A DNA stretch of 64,000 bases from the NCBI RefSeq assembly GCF_000177635.2, contig NC_014836.1:1686001-1750000 (forward strand), given 5' to 3'. The DNA comes from Desulfurispirillum indicum S5 (GTDB lineage: Bacteria; Chrysiogenota; Chrysiogenetes; Chrysiogenales; Chrysiogenaceae). Made by a program: the position numbers and the translations under genes. Of this stretch, positions 16,973-25,123 are shown one piece after another. Numbering within the stretch: the first letter of the stretch is position 1; the number at the start of each line of letters is the position of its first letter. Below the pieces are notes generated by a model. It saw only the letters and a list, made by a program, of their open reading frames with translations, was not told where the DNA came from and made no database searches.

Positions 16973-18601
16973 ATGGGGCAGGAGTCGTATCGCATATTGA
17001 TCGTCGATGATATAGAAGATAACCGGCTTGCCATCAAAGCCGCTCTGCGCAAGCAGGAGTACACCTTTCTGGATGCCCACAACGGCCAGGAGGGCTTTGA
17101 CCAGGCAGTTGCGCATATGCCCGATCTCATCATCACCGACGCCATGATGCCCCAGGTGGACGGCTTCGAGATGACCCGCCAGCTGCGCGAACAGGAAAAG
17201 ACCCGCCGCATTCCCGTCCTCATGATCTCGGCCCTGGACGAAAAACGGGACAAGCTGCGGGCGCTGGAAACCGGCGTGGACGATTTCATCTCCAAGCCCT
17301 TTGATAAAACGGAGCTGCGCGTACGCTGCCGGGCCTTTATCAAGAGCTCCCTGCTGAATCGCCAGTACGTCCTGGCAACCAAGAATCCCCTCTCAGGATT
17401 TGCCAACCGCACCGCCTTGCTGGAAGACCTGCGCAGTCAGCGGCACACCGCCCTTTTTATCCTGGCCATAGACAGTTACGAAGAGTTCCATGAAATACAT
17501 GCCAGGGAAATGGTGGACTCCATTGAACTGGAGTTCGCCCAGCGGCTTTACAGTGCGGTACCGCACTCCTTTGACATGCCCCTGAACCTCTACCATTTTG
17601 GCGACGGAGAGTTTGCCCTGCTGCTGAAAAATGGTACCAGCGAAGTGGGGCCTGAAAGGGCTTCGGGCATCTGTCAGCAGCTGCACGACCTGGTGCAGCG
17701 CGGCTCCATCACCATCAATCAGAATGACTTTGAAATCAGCGTCACCATCGGTTACTCCATCAGCTCGCGCAACACCTATGAAAATGCCCGTATGGCACTG
17801 CGCTACGCCCAGAAAACACGGAGACCCCATGTCCTGGCCGAAGAAATACAGGAGCAGGTGCACCAAAGCGTGCAGCACAACTTCAACTGGCTGCGTAAAC
17901 TCAAGGAAGCCATCCAGGACGACAACATTGTCGCCTACTACCAGCCCCTGCTCAATAACGCCACCAATACCATTGAGCGCTATGAGTCGCTGGTGCGCCT
18001 GATCGACGAAGATGGCACCGTGCACTCACCCTTCCACTTCCTGCCCGTGGCCAAATCGTCGCGCTACTACTTTTTCCTCACCCAGAGTGTCGTGGAACAG
18101 TCATTTGATATCTTTGCAGACAGCGAGGCCGGCTTTTCCATCAACCTCACCAAAGATGACATCGAACAGGATTTTATCCGCGGCTTCCTGCTCAAAAAAA
18201 TCATGGAAAACCCCGAAACCGCAAAGAGACTGACCTTCGAATTCGTCGAAGATGAGTCCCTGCAGAATTTCGGACAAGTGAAGAAGTTTATCGATCAGAT
18301 TAAACAGTACGGCGTGAAAATCGCCATAGACGACTTCGGCAGCGGCTACTCAAACTTTGAACGCCTGCTGGAGCTGCAGGCCGACGTACTGAAAATCGAC
18401 GGCAGCCTGGTCAAGGACATCGACCACAACCCCGTCAAGCGACATATCGTCGAAACCATCAAGACCTTCGCTGACAAGACAAACATGCAGACCGTCGCCG
18501 AGTTTGTCTCCAGCGAGGAGATCTTCCGCATCGTCCGGGAAATCGGCATCGACTATTCCCAGGGCTACTACGTCTCTCCCCCCCAGCCACGCATCAAGTG
18601 A
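16973..18601 (+). CDS. Response regulator with degenerate GGDEF and EAL domains
   Basis: This is a 542-aa cytoplasmic regulator of cyclic-di-GMP. Residues 5-125 are a receiver domain with acidic pocket VDDIED, phospho-acceptor Asp56 (IITDAMMP) and the Lys in SKPFDK. A GGDEF-like domain follows in which the motif is FGDGEFAL instead of GGDEF, so it is probably not a cyclase. The C-terminal EAL domain has ESL for EAL but keeps AIDDFGSGYSNF, LKIDGSLV, AEFV and SQGYY, so phosphodiesterase activity is likely. The ATG at 16973 has AAGGA about 10 bases upstream. It is probably co-transcribed with the preceding kinase. Confidence 0.9.
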   Translation: MGQESYRILIVDDIEDNRLAIKAALRKQEYTFLDAHNGQEGFDQAVAHMPDLIITDAMMPQVDGFEMTRQLREQEKTRRIPVLMISALDEKRDKLRALETGVDDFISKPFDKTELRVRCRAFIKSSLLNRQYVLATKNPLSGFANRTALLEDLRSQRHTALFILAIDSYEEFHEIHAREMVDSIELEFAQRLYSAVPHSFDMPLNLYHFGDGEFALLLKNGTSEVGPERASGICQQLHDLVQRGSITINQNDFEISVTIGYSISSRNTYENARMALRYAQKTRRPHVLAEEIQEQVHQSVQHNFNWLRKLKEAIQDDNIVAYYQPLLNNATNTIERYESLVRLIDEDGTVHSPFHFLPVAKSSRYYFFLTQSVVEQSFDIFADSEAGFSINLTKDDIEQDFIRGFLLKKIMENPETAKRLTFEFVEDESLQNFGQVKKFIDQIKQYGVKIAIDDFGSGYSNFERLLELQADVLKIDGSLVKDIDHNPVKRHIVETIKTFADKTNMQTVAEFVSSEEIFRIVREIGIDYSQGYYVSPPQPRIK

Positions 18602-18605
18602 GACC

Positions 18606-18818
18606 TCAGGGAATATCCTGGAAATCCTCCAGGGCGCTGACCTCCTCAATCTCCTGGTAGTCACTGAGCTCCACCTTGTCAAACTGCTCGCCGCAGAAAT
18701 TGCATACCCAGTGGTAAATCAGCCAGTAATCGCTATCGACCTCAAGCATAGAGCTTTCAATCTCGTTCAGTTCGCCCTGGGTTCCGCAGAAAGGGCAGAA
18801 ATCCGGTTCAGCTTTCAT
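18606..18818 (-). CDS. Small zinc-ribbon protein of unknown function
   Basis: This 70-aa acidic protein has two CxxC pairs, CPFCG near residue 8 and CNFCG near residue 40. The pairs should bind one zinc as a ribbon. The rest is acidic (ELSDYQEIEEVSALEDF). The ATG at 18818 follows GGAG; the frame is open for 18 more codons upstream but without family character. It is convergent with the EAL regulator, four bases from its stop. No specific function can be named. Confidence 0.65.
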   Translation of the reverse strand: MKAEPDFCPFCGTQGELNEIESSMLEVDSDYWLIYHWVCNFCGEQFDKVELSDYQEIEEVSALEDFQDIP

Positions 18819-19297
18819 ACAACTCCGTCCTGTGTTGAATACCCGCTTGCTGAAACACCGCAAATCAGACAAGAGAAAAAACTCATGGTGCAGAGCGCCC
18901 CGCTGTGAGAGAAGAAGCGAACGCGAGAGAACGGTTTTCAGCAGCCAGGCTATGGTAGCTGAAAGGTGAGGGCATTTCCAGTGCTGAAAGGCGGGGAGAT
19001 TTTACCGCAAATGAACACAAATTGACGCGAATAGGGAATGGAACCTTAGTGAATTATCCGCAGATTACGCAGATAAAGGCAGGGAGCAGGAAGGCAATAC
19101 GCTCACTTGAGGCGCTGGCCCGCCAAGGAAAGGAAAAAATCTTGGTATGCTCATCAGGAAAAGATTTATACGCAGCAGGTGGAGTAATCATTTTGGTTTG
19201 CCAGAGAAACTTTGCTAAACTGAACCCATTAAACATAATGCAGGTTTCCTGTCCGGTCAGCAAATTGGATTTGCACCCAACATTGGAGATCCTAGGC
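18819..19297. other. Gene-free stretch containing degenerate repeats
   Basis: No supported gene is seen. At 19008-19080 it carries words such as ACCGCAAATGAACACAAATT, GACGCGAAT and CCGCAGATTACGCAGATAAA. These are the same degenerate repeat type seen near the group II intron but in the opposite orientation. From about 19100 the DNA becomes AT-richer toward the antitoxin-like gene. Confidence 0.5.
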
Positions 19298-19504
19298 ATG
19301 CCAAATGTAAAAGAGAAAATGACAGAAGTGATTCAATCCCATTCAAATGATGCAAGTTATGAGGAAATCATTCGCAAGCTTGCCTTTGATCTTATGATTG
19401 AGCGCGGTTTGCAGGACTCTCGCAGTGGACGTGTTATTTCTGATGAGGACATGAGACAGCAGATTTTGTCATGGCGGGAGTCCCAAAGTCCCACGCCTTG
19501 TTGA
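19298..19504 (+). CDS. Antitoxin-like small protein
   Basis: This 68-aa protein has no signal peptide or membrane segment. The helical N-terminal part (YEEIIRKLAFDLMIERGLQD) and the tail SRSGRVISDEDMRQQILSW resemble antitoxins of the Phd/RelB-like small toxin-antitoxin systems. In those, an S-G-R-V-I-(S/P)-x-E motif precedes a toxin-binding tail. The ATG has GGAG ten bases upstream. Directly after it a short frame looks like the start of a ParE/RelE toxin that soon breaks off, so the module is probably decayed. Confidence 0.55.
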   Translation: MPNVKEKMTEVIQSHSNDASYEEIIRKLAFDLMIERGLQDSRSGRVISDEDMRQQILSWRESQSPTPC

Positions 19505-19587
19505 GATGGACGGCGAAGAAGAGTGCAGATTTCAAAATCCGTCCGCTCGGAGCAAAACCATGCAAAATATACCCTCTGAAGATATAA
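19501..19587 (+). pseudogene. Possible remnant of a ParE/RelE-type toxin gene
   Basis: Overlapping the antitoxin-like stop by four bases, a 28-codon frame starting TTG reads LRWTAKKSADFK and then IRPLGAKPCK. The beginning is like the VxWTxxAxxDL start of RelE/ParE toxins, but the frame ends at 19587 with no toxin core. The gene position and overlap fit a toxin-antitoxin pair that has lost its toxin. The evidence is short and weak. Confidence 0.35.
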
Positions 19588-19675
19588 CTTCTATCTCGCC
19601 CTTAAAAATAGACCTGGACACGATCGTCTGCCAGGCAATTGGGATACACCAAGAAGCTTTAGTGACCAGCCGGGC

Positions 19676-19879
19676 ATGAGGGTAGCGCTTGTGCAAGGTT
19701 CTCGCAGTCACGAGAAAGTCACAGAAGAACTGCGATTTATGAAAAGTATCGCTCGTGGAATATTAGATATCTGTGATGGCAATGTGCTGACCATGGCGGA
19801 AACAAAAATACTGCTGAGTGTGGAGTCGCTAAAAGTTGTCGTCACTCGCTCATCTCCTAGTGATACCCCTATAGAGTAA
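19676..19879 (+). CDS. Short ORF of unknown nature
   Basis: This 67-aa frame has no clear ribosome binding site and no family I recognise. It has a plausible helical middle (VTEELRFMKSIARGILDI). It lies in the accessory stretch 19505-19924, which otherwise holds nothing I can support. It may be part of a decayed gene. I list it only so that the gap is accounted for. Confidence 0.25.
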   Translation: MRVALVQGSRSHEKVTEELRFMKSIARGILDICDGNVLTMAETKILLSVESLKVVVTRSSPSDTPIE

Positions 19880-19924
19880 ATTGTTGCTTATGCATTGATG
19901 AATATAGCCAAGCAAGGAGGAGCC

Positions 19925-20662
19925 ATGAGCACCAGTCGCCTCTACTCTGATCTTGCCTGGCTGTGGCCCTTATGGGGCGATGCCACGGTGGAGTATGCCG
20001 ATTACTGTCAGCATGTGGCGGGATTGATCCGCCAGTACGCCCGGCGTCCGGTGGTGTCACTGCTGGATTTGGGATGCGGGGGTGGGAAGAATGTTCTGAA
20101 TCTGAAGCAGGAGTTTGATGTCACGGGACTGGATCTGAGTCCGGCAATGCTGGCCCAGGCGCGGGAGCTGAACCCGGAATGCACCTTTGTGCAGGGTGAT
20201 ATGCGTACAAGCCGCTTGGGGCGGACGTTTGACGCGGTGCTGATGGACGACGCCATTTCCCACATGACCTGTCGGCAGGATTTTGAGGCGGCTTTTCGCA
20301 CGGCCTCTGCCCACCTGCACCCTGGCGGTGTACTGATCGCTACGCCCGATGTGGCGACGGAAAATTTCTGCCAGAACCGCACCACAACTACGACGGCCTC
20401 CCGTGACGGTCAGGATGTGGTTTTTGTCGAAAATGTCTACGACCCCGACCCCAGCGATGAGCAGTATGAAACCACCATTCTGTACCTGATTCGTGAGCAG
20501 GGGAAGCTGCGCGTGGAATCAGACCACTGGACCATGGGGATATTTCCACTGGATACGTGGCGGGAGGTTCTGGGCGCATCGGGTTTTGAGGTGCATGAGG
20601 TGCGATATGTGCTGGATGGTGATGAATACTGGGTGTTTGCCGGGGTGAAGCAAGGATTATGA
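19925..20662 (+). CDS. Class I SAM-dependent methyltransferase
   Basis: This is a 245-aa Rossmann-fold methyltransferase of the Methyltransf_25/11 type. Motif I is LLDLGCGGGKNV near residue 44, the acidic residue after strand 2 is in VTGLDLSPAML, and motif II is in FDAVLMDDAISHM. The N-terminal YSDLAWLWPLW is common in small-molecule or tRNA-like methyltransferases of this clan. The ATG at 19925 follows AAGGAGGAG. The substrate is unknown, and the neighbours (a broken AraC gene and a VOC protein) do not settle it. Confidence 0.85.
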   Translation: MSTSRLYSDLAWLWPLWGDATVEYADYCQHVAGLIRQYARRPVVSLLDLGCGGGKNVLNLKQEFDVTGLDLSPAMLAQARELNPECTFVQGDMRTSRLGRTFDAVLMDDAISHMTCRQDFEAAFRTASAHLHPGGVLIATPDVATENFCQNRTTTTTASRDGQDVVFVENVYDPDPSDEQYETTILYLIREQGKLRVESDHWTMGIFPLDTWREVLGASGFEVHEVRYVLDGDEYWVFAGVKQGL

Positions 20663-20723
20663 TTGGGGCAAAAACGGTGCCCGGTTCTGTCCATGGATAC
20701 TTCATAATAATCGTGGATACATT

Positions 20724-21424
20724 ATGAATCCGGTAATTTGCACGTGGAATATAAATCTGGCGAAGGGGCATCTGGGAGTCTGGCCTGATGGCTGCCGGGA
20801 TGTGATCGCGATTTTCCCGAAAGGTGAAACGCCAAAAGTGATTTGCAGCGGGCTTGATGCTGCGCCACGATTGGTCGTCTGTGATGGCGATACGCAGTAT
20901 TTCGGTATCCGCTTTGCTCCTTGGGTTGCCTTTCCCTGGGACAAGGCTGAGGTTGGTTCAAAGTGTATTGATGTGAACGTGTCGCAATATTTTCCTACAG
21001 TGGGGCAGTCTCTGGATTTTTTCGCTGAAGGTGAAAGTGTTTTCGCTGAGCTCTTCTGCTATGAGGATTTATGGAGTTTTCCAGCCCCGCAGTGGCTCAT
21101 GGAATACTTTGAAGCCTTGCGGGCCGGTATGCCTGAGCGCTGTTCTTCGTTGAGTGAGCGCAGTGTCAGGAGGAAGATGGTCCAGATGACCGGAGCTGCG
21201 CCGCGCTACTGGCAAGGTCTGGTTCGCGCGCGGAAGGCTGGTCTAGAAATTTGCGAATCAGATATTCCACAGCGTCACTTGCCGCTGATCACGGTTTTTC
21301 CGATCAGGCGCATATGAGTCGCGAGATTCAGCGCTGGTTTGGCTGCACGCCCATGAGTCTCCGCGTGCATCGAGAGCAGGCTCTGAGGCAGCTGGCTGCT
21401 CCCGATGTACTGCAGAGGGGCTGA
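20724..21424 (+). pseudogene. AraC-family regulator, frameshifted in the DNA-binding domain
   Basis: The first frame (20724-21317) gives an AraC-type N-terminal domain (ICTWNINLAKGHLGVWPDGC). It runs into SVRRKMVQMTGAAPRYWQ of the first helix-turn-helix, then leaves homology at about residue 184. From about 21270 the +1 frame continues the second helix-turn-helix as SLAADHGFSDQAHMSREIQR, then WFGCTPMSLRVHREQ, and stops at 21424. One missing base near 21269-21272 (IPLASLA would be expected) explains it. A sequencing error is possible. It is convergent with the VOC gene. Confidence 0.75.
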
Positions 21425-21431
21425 AAGGTGT

Positions 21432-21833
21432 TCAGGGGTTGATTATGAAGTATTTCTGAAACTCTGCGGCTGGAGCAATCGACTGGTAGCAGTAGACGAT
21501 GAGACCAGCTGGGTCAAGGACGCCAAAACCGCGGTCTCCCCACGGATGGTCCTCTAAGGGGACAACTGGCGACAGTCCTGCGGCACTCAACCTGGCGTGT
21601 AATTGGTCAACATCCTTTACCTGAAGATTCAAAAAAGCTCCCCCGGCGAATACATTCATGCCTGATTGTGGCTCTATCAGACAAATTTCCTGTCCAGAAG
21701 AGGATTTGAAGCGGAGCACAACATACCAGGCGCAATCAAAAACCGAGTATGCCCCAAAGTGGGCTTCATAGAAAAGGCGGGTTTGTGGAAGATGGTTCGT
21801 GACTACGGTCAGACTCGCAGACTCAATGCTCAT
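21432..21833 (-). CDS. VOC-family (glyoxalase/bleomycin-resistance fold) protein
   Basis: This is a 133-aa cytosolic protein of the vicinal oxygen chelate fold. It has the two beta-alpha-beta-beta-beta units, with VVTNHLPQTRLFYEAHFG in the first and LQVKDVDQLHARLSAAGL in the second. The typical ending is WGDRGFGVLDPAGLIVYCYQ. Such proteins are often small-molecule binding or resistance proteins. The ATG at 21833 is chosen over one 12 bases upstream because GGAGG precedes it. The substrate is unknown. Confidence 0.85.
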   Translation of the reverse strand: MSIESASLTVVTNHLPQTRLFYEAHFGAYSVFDCAWYVVLRFKSSSGQEICLIEPQSGMNVFAGGAFLNLQVKDVDQLHARLSAAGLSPVVPLEDHPWGDRGFGVLDPAGLIVYCYQSIAPAAEFQKYFIINP

Positions 21834-22186
21834 TGTGTCCTCCATGGATTGGCTTGCTATTCAAGGATTATGCGCCAATGTAGTAGTCGTGGGGGCACAT
21901 GTCTTGAAGAATTCGGTCACGGGAAATATATTCAACCTATTGCAGAGTTCCTGAAAGTCCCAGTTGCAGTTTCGATATGACCAGTGAAATCCACAGCTCT
22001 TGCGGGATTTGCGGGGGACTTTGCCTCTGGTCAGCCTTTCCGTAAGCTGGGGGACGTATGGCGATTGTCACCCCTGTTGTTGAACACTTTGTTTTTTTTT
22101 TACCCGCAAATGGTGGTGTGTGGTTTAGCATGATAAAGTTTCCAGAACGCAACCCCATACGACATTATTTGCCAAAGGAGTACACC
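21834..22186. other. Gene-free stretch upstream of uspA
   Basis: No supported gene, RNA or repeat is seen. A T10 run sits at about 22089-22098. The uspA promoter should lie here, but no box pair reaches a standard I would report. Confidence 0.4.
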
Positions 22187-22633
22187 ATGTTAGAGTTCAA
22201 AAAAATCCTTGTTCCGGTGGACATGAGCGATTTTTCCCTGAAAGCTTTGGAGGAGGCGATTTCCCTGGCCAAGAAATGTGATGCCAGTATTACCATCCTG
22301 AATGTGCTGGGGGATTCTTTCTACACCAGCAATTACATCCGCATTCTTGAGCTGGAGGATATTACGGCTTCGGTGACTCGCCAGATGGATGAGCAGCTGC
22401 AGCAGCTGGCTCAGAAGTACGCTTCTTCTGGTGTCGCCATTGACGCGGTGCTCAAGCAGGGCAATGCTTCCCAGGTTATCTGTGATTTTGCCAGGGATGG
22501 AAATTACGATCTGATTGTGATTGCCACTCACGGTTACTCTGGCTTGAACAGCATTCTGATTGGCAGTGTGACGGAAAAGGTGGTTCGCATGGCCACCTGT
22601 CCGGTGCTGACCCTGCGCATAGAGAACAACTGA
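22187..22633 (+). CDS. Universal stress protein UspA family
   Basis: This is a 148-aa single-domain Usp protein. It begins FKKILVPVDMSDFSLKAL and ends in the ATP-binding loop: VIATHGYSGLNSILIGSVTE shows the G-2x-G-9x-G(S/T) pattern, followed by KVVRMATCPVLTLR. It is therefore likely of the nucleotide-binding class. The ATG at 22187 follows AAAGGAG with six bases between. The gene stands alone and ends in a strong terminator shared with the convergent DUF502 gene. Confidence 0.92.
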   Translation: MLEFKKILVPVDMSDFSLKALEEAISLAKKCDASITILNVLGDSFYTSNYIRILELEDITASVTRQMDEQLQQLAQKYASSGVAIDAVLKQGNASQVICDFARDGNYDLIVIATHGYSGLNSILIGSVTEKVVRMATCPVLTLRIENN

Positions 22634-22649
22634 TAACACACAGTCGCGT

Positions 22650-22681
22650 CCCGCCTGAATCCTTCAGGCGGGCTTTTTTTT
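22650..22681 (+). terminator. Rho-independent terminator of uspA
   Basis: The stem CCCGCCTGAA/TTCAGGCGGG with a three-base loop is followed by C and eight T. It overlaps the stop of the convergent DUF502 gene. Confidence 0.93.
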
Positions 22682-23308
22682 GTCTGTATTGCCGGGAGTG
22701 ACAATGCCCGCGCTGACCACCAGTTTTATTCCCTCTTCCACACTCATGTCCAGGTGCATGACGTTCTGCCGGGGAACGGCGATGAGCAGTCCGCTGGTGG
22801 GGTTGGGGGTGGTGGGAATGAAGACGTAGACCATCTCTGTTCCGGCAATTTTCTCTGCCAGTTGATTTTCCACATTGGTGCTCAGGAATCCAATGGAATA
22901 GATGCCCTCTTTGGGGTACTCCACGCAGACGACCTGCTTGAAGGCGCGTCCGTTGGCGGTGCCAAAGGCGTTCAGCAGCTGTCGCATGGCGCTGTGAATG
23001 GAGCCGGCAAAGGGAAGGCGGCCCATAAGGTCTTCGGTGTAGTGAAACAGGCTGCGTCCCACATAGTGTTTCGTAAGCATGCCGGTAACAAAGAGCAACA
23101 GCAGCAGACCGACCATTCCGATGCCCGGGATGCGGTAACTGTGAGGAAGTTTGATGCCCAGTGATATGAGGGCATGGGTGACCAGTGGGGAAAAGGAACT
23201 GTCGATTTTCTGGAACAGAAAGTGCGCGACGAGAATGGTGACGGTGGCGGGCAGGATGACGATCAGGCCCGTCACCATAGTCTGGCGGCAGTAGCGATAG
23301 ATTTTCAT
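22664..23308 (-). CDS. DUF502 family inner-membrane protein
   Basis: This 214-aa protein has two membrane segments (about residues 10-30 and 60-80) near the N terminus and a soluble C-terminal half. The family-typical stretches are GLIVILPATVTILVAHFLF, PGIGMVGLLLLLFVTGMLT, GRSLFHYTEDLMGRLPFAGS and FIPTTPNPTSGLLIAVPR. The role of DUF502 proteins is not established. It lies four bases downstream of the acyltransferase gene, so it is probably the last gene of the olsB-olsA-like operon. Its stop sits inside the terminator hairpin. Confidence 0.85.
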   Translation of the reverse strand: MKIYRYCRQTMVTGLIVILPATVTILVAHFLFQKIDSSFSPLVTHALISLGIKLPHSYRIPGIGMVGLLLLLFVTGMLTKHYVGRSLFHYTEDLMGRLPFAGSIHSAMRQLLNAFGTANGRAFKQVVCVEYPKEGIYSIGFLSTNVENQLAEKIAGTEMVYVFIPTTPNPTSGLLIAVPRQNVMHLDMSVEEGIKLVVSAGIVTPGNTDKKKPA

Positions 23309-23311
23309 GGG

Positions 23312-24112
23312 TCAGGGCAGCAGCGTGCTGGCGTGTTCGGTGCGCGCACTGATGTACGTACTGCTGATGCGTTTGTGCAGGTTGTCTGACAACTCCTTGC
23401 GTCTGGTGCCCGAAGCACTGTATACGGGCTCCATGAAAGTCATGGAGACATGTACGGATCGGGTCTGGAGCAGTCGCCTGACATGGGCCAGGAATTCCAT
23501 ATCCCCATAATAGCAGATGACATCAAGTTCAGCCTGGTTGGCCTGCCTGGAGTTGATGGTGTGATAACAGAGGCAAAGAGGCTGGATGGTGAAATGTCGC
23601 TGACAGGCGATCTCCAGCAGTCCACTGCGAAAGGGGAGAACACTGCTGCCATCGGAGGTTGTGGCTTCCGGAAAAATACAGACGCGCAGGCCCTGTTCTA
23701 CCCATGACGCAATAATCTGCTGCTCCTGGTGGATATTGCGGGGATTGCGCCGATCCACAAAGATGGTGCCACCGCAGCGAGCCAGAAAACCCAGCAGGGG
23801 TGAGCGTTCCACTTCCGTTGATGATACGAAGAGTGTGGGGTGTTGAGCCGCGATAACGAGGATGTCAACATAAGAGAGATGGTTACTGACAACGATACAG
23901 GCAGACGCGGCTGTGCCTGGCTGGGGGGCGCCATGGTGGCTGACGTGGATGCCCAGCAGGCGCAGCCCCCACCGGCAGTATCTGGTGGTGGTTTCAGCGC
24001 ACAGTCGCTTGCGCCTGTGCGCCTGAAGGGGGAGATTCTGCACTATCCACCCCGTCAGGGCATAGGCGACCAGAGAGAGCACTACCAGGGGGTATTTCAG
24101 CAGGGGGTTCAT
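23312..24112 (-). CDS. 1-acyl-sn-glycerol-3-phosphate acyltransferase family protein (OlsA-like)
   Basis: This is a 266-aa membrane-associated acyltransferase of the PlsC family. An N-terminal membrane helix lies at residues 7-25. The catalytic HxxxxD motif is in SNHLSYVDI near residue 78, and the substrate motif is in CIFPEATTSDGSSVLPFRSG near residue 150. The start overlaps the preceding N-acyltransferase-like gene by four bases (ATGA). That pairing is the olsB-olsA arrangement for ornithine lipid synthesis, in which OlsA adds the second acyl chain. A plain phosphatidic-acid role remains possible. Confidence 0.82.
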   Translation of the reverse strand: MNPLLKYPLVVLSLVAYALTGWIVQNLPLQAHRRKRLCAETTTRYCRWGLRLLGIHVSHHGAPQPGTAASACIVVSNHLSYVDILVIAAQHPTLFVSSTEVERSPLLGFLARCGGTIFVDRRNPRNIHQEQQIIASWVEQGLRVCIFPEATTSDGSSVLPFRSGLLEIACQRHFTIQPLCLCYHTINSRQANQAELDVICYYGDMEFLAHVRRLLQTRSVHVSMTFMEPVYSASGTRRKELSDNLHKRISSTYISARTEHASTLLP

Positions 24113-24984
24113 ACTCCGGAGAATTTCTCCTCAATGCGGTTATTGAGTTTTGTGGTGTCCAGCAGGGTGAAGAAGTCCACACAGGCGAATTTGCGATCCA
24201 GTGCAGGCTCGCCGCAGATGACCGCACCCGATTTCAGATAGAATTTCAACAGGGTCGGAATCTGCTTTCTGGCATCTTCGGCAAAGCTGTCCTGGATGGC
24301 CCCGACAAATTCAGCGTAGGCGTCCAATCCGCTGATGCGGAATTTTCGGCGGGGGAGAACTTTTTCGTTGGCGCTGCAGCGATGCTTCCACTTCAGGTAG
24401 AGGTGCAATGAGGCGATTTCATCCAGGGCAGTGGTCTGAATGCTTGAGCAGCCGAAGATATAAGTGCTTTTGGTGAGCTGGATATAGTGCCCGACGGCTT
24501 TCCAGAGCAGGGCGATCATGTAGCTGTTGCGGTAGTCGCGGTGGATGCAGGCACGACCCAGTTCAAGCTTGTGGCCGGGCAGGGCCAGGATGTTGCCGAT
24601 GGAGAATTCTGTGGCAGAGTAGAAGGAGCTGCTGAAGCGAGATGAGTTGACCCGATAGGTGCCGATACAGCTCCCGGTCGCCTTATCGATGATCATCAGG
24701 TGGTCGCAGATGAAGTCGAAGTTGTCGATATCGATCTGCAGGGGCCTGTTTTTCTTGAGCATCTCGCTGTAGAAGACGTCGTGTCTGAGGGTCAGTACCT
24801 TTTCCAGGTCTTCGCCGTCAAGGGCAGTTCGTACCAGGTACTTGCTGTTTTCAATGACGAAGGGATATTTGGGTGTGAACTTGCGCATTTTTGTGTGAAC
24901 CAGATAGTTCACCAGTTTTTCGGTTTTGATGGTCTTGTGCAGTGAGGTAAGGCCAGGAGCTTCAAGAATGCTTTCGATGATCAT
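24109..24984 (-). CDS. GNAT-like N-acyltransferase, OlsB/hemolysin type
   Basis: This 291-aa protein carries the acyltransferase domain shared by ornithine lipid synthase OlsB and putative hemolysins. Key stretches are LTLRHDVFYSEML, CDHLMIIDKATGSCIGTYRV, FYSATEFSIGNIL, LELGRACIHRDYRNSYMIAL and YIFGCSSIQT. It would transfer a 3-hydroxyacyl chain from ACP to the amino group of ornithine or a similar amino acid. The ATG at 24984 follows AAGGAG. It starts a three-gene set with the PlsC-like and DUF502 genes. The pathway assignment rests on gene order and is inferred. Confidence 0.75.
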   Translation of the reverse strand: MIIESILEAPGLTSLHKTIKTEKLVNYLVHTKMRKFTPKYPFVIENSKYLVRTALDGEDLEKVLTLRHDVFYSEMLKKNRPLQIDIDNFDFICDHLMIIDKATGSCIGTYRVNSSRFSSSFYSATEFSIGNILALPGHKLELGRACIHRDYRNSYMIALLWKAVGHYIQLTKSTYIFGCSSIQTTALDEIASLHLYLKWKHRCSANEKVLPRRKFRISGLDAYAEFVGAIQDSFAEDARKQIPTLLKFYLKSGAVICGEPALDRKFACVDFFTLLDTTKLNNRIEEKFSGV

Positions 24985-25072
24985 ATCGTACTCCTTGGGA
25001 AGCGTATGCCAGGAGTATGGGGGAGTGAGGCGTGAAGTGTGTGAAGTCATTGTAAAATAGCAGTAAATGAAT

Positions 25073-25102
25073 AAAAAAACCGCAGCCGATGGGGGCTGCG
25101 GT
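25073..25102 (-). terminator. Rho-independent terminator of the rimP-infB operon
   Basis: On the minus strand the stem ACCGCAGCC/GGCTGCGGT (arms 25094-25102 and 25079-25087) encloses a six-base loop and is followed by a T-run. It lies 22 bases after the infB stop, so rbfA and truB do not follow in this genome segment. Confidence 0.92.
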
Positions 25103-25123
25103 GGGAATGGTGTCCTGATTGGA

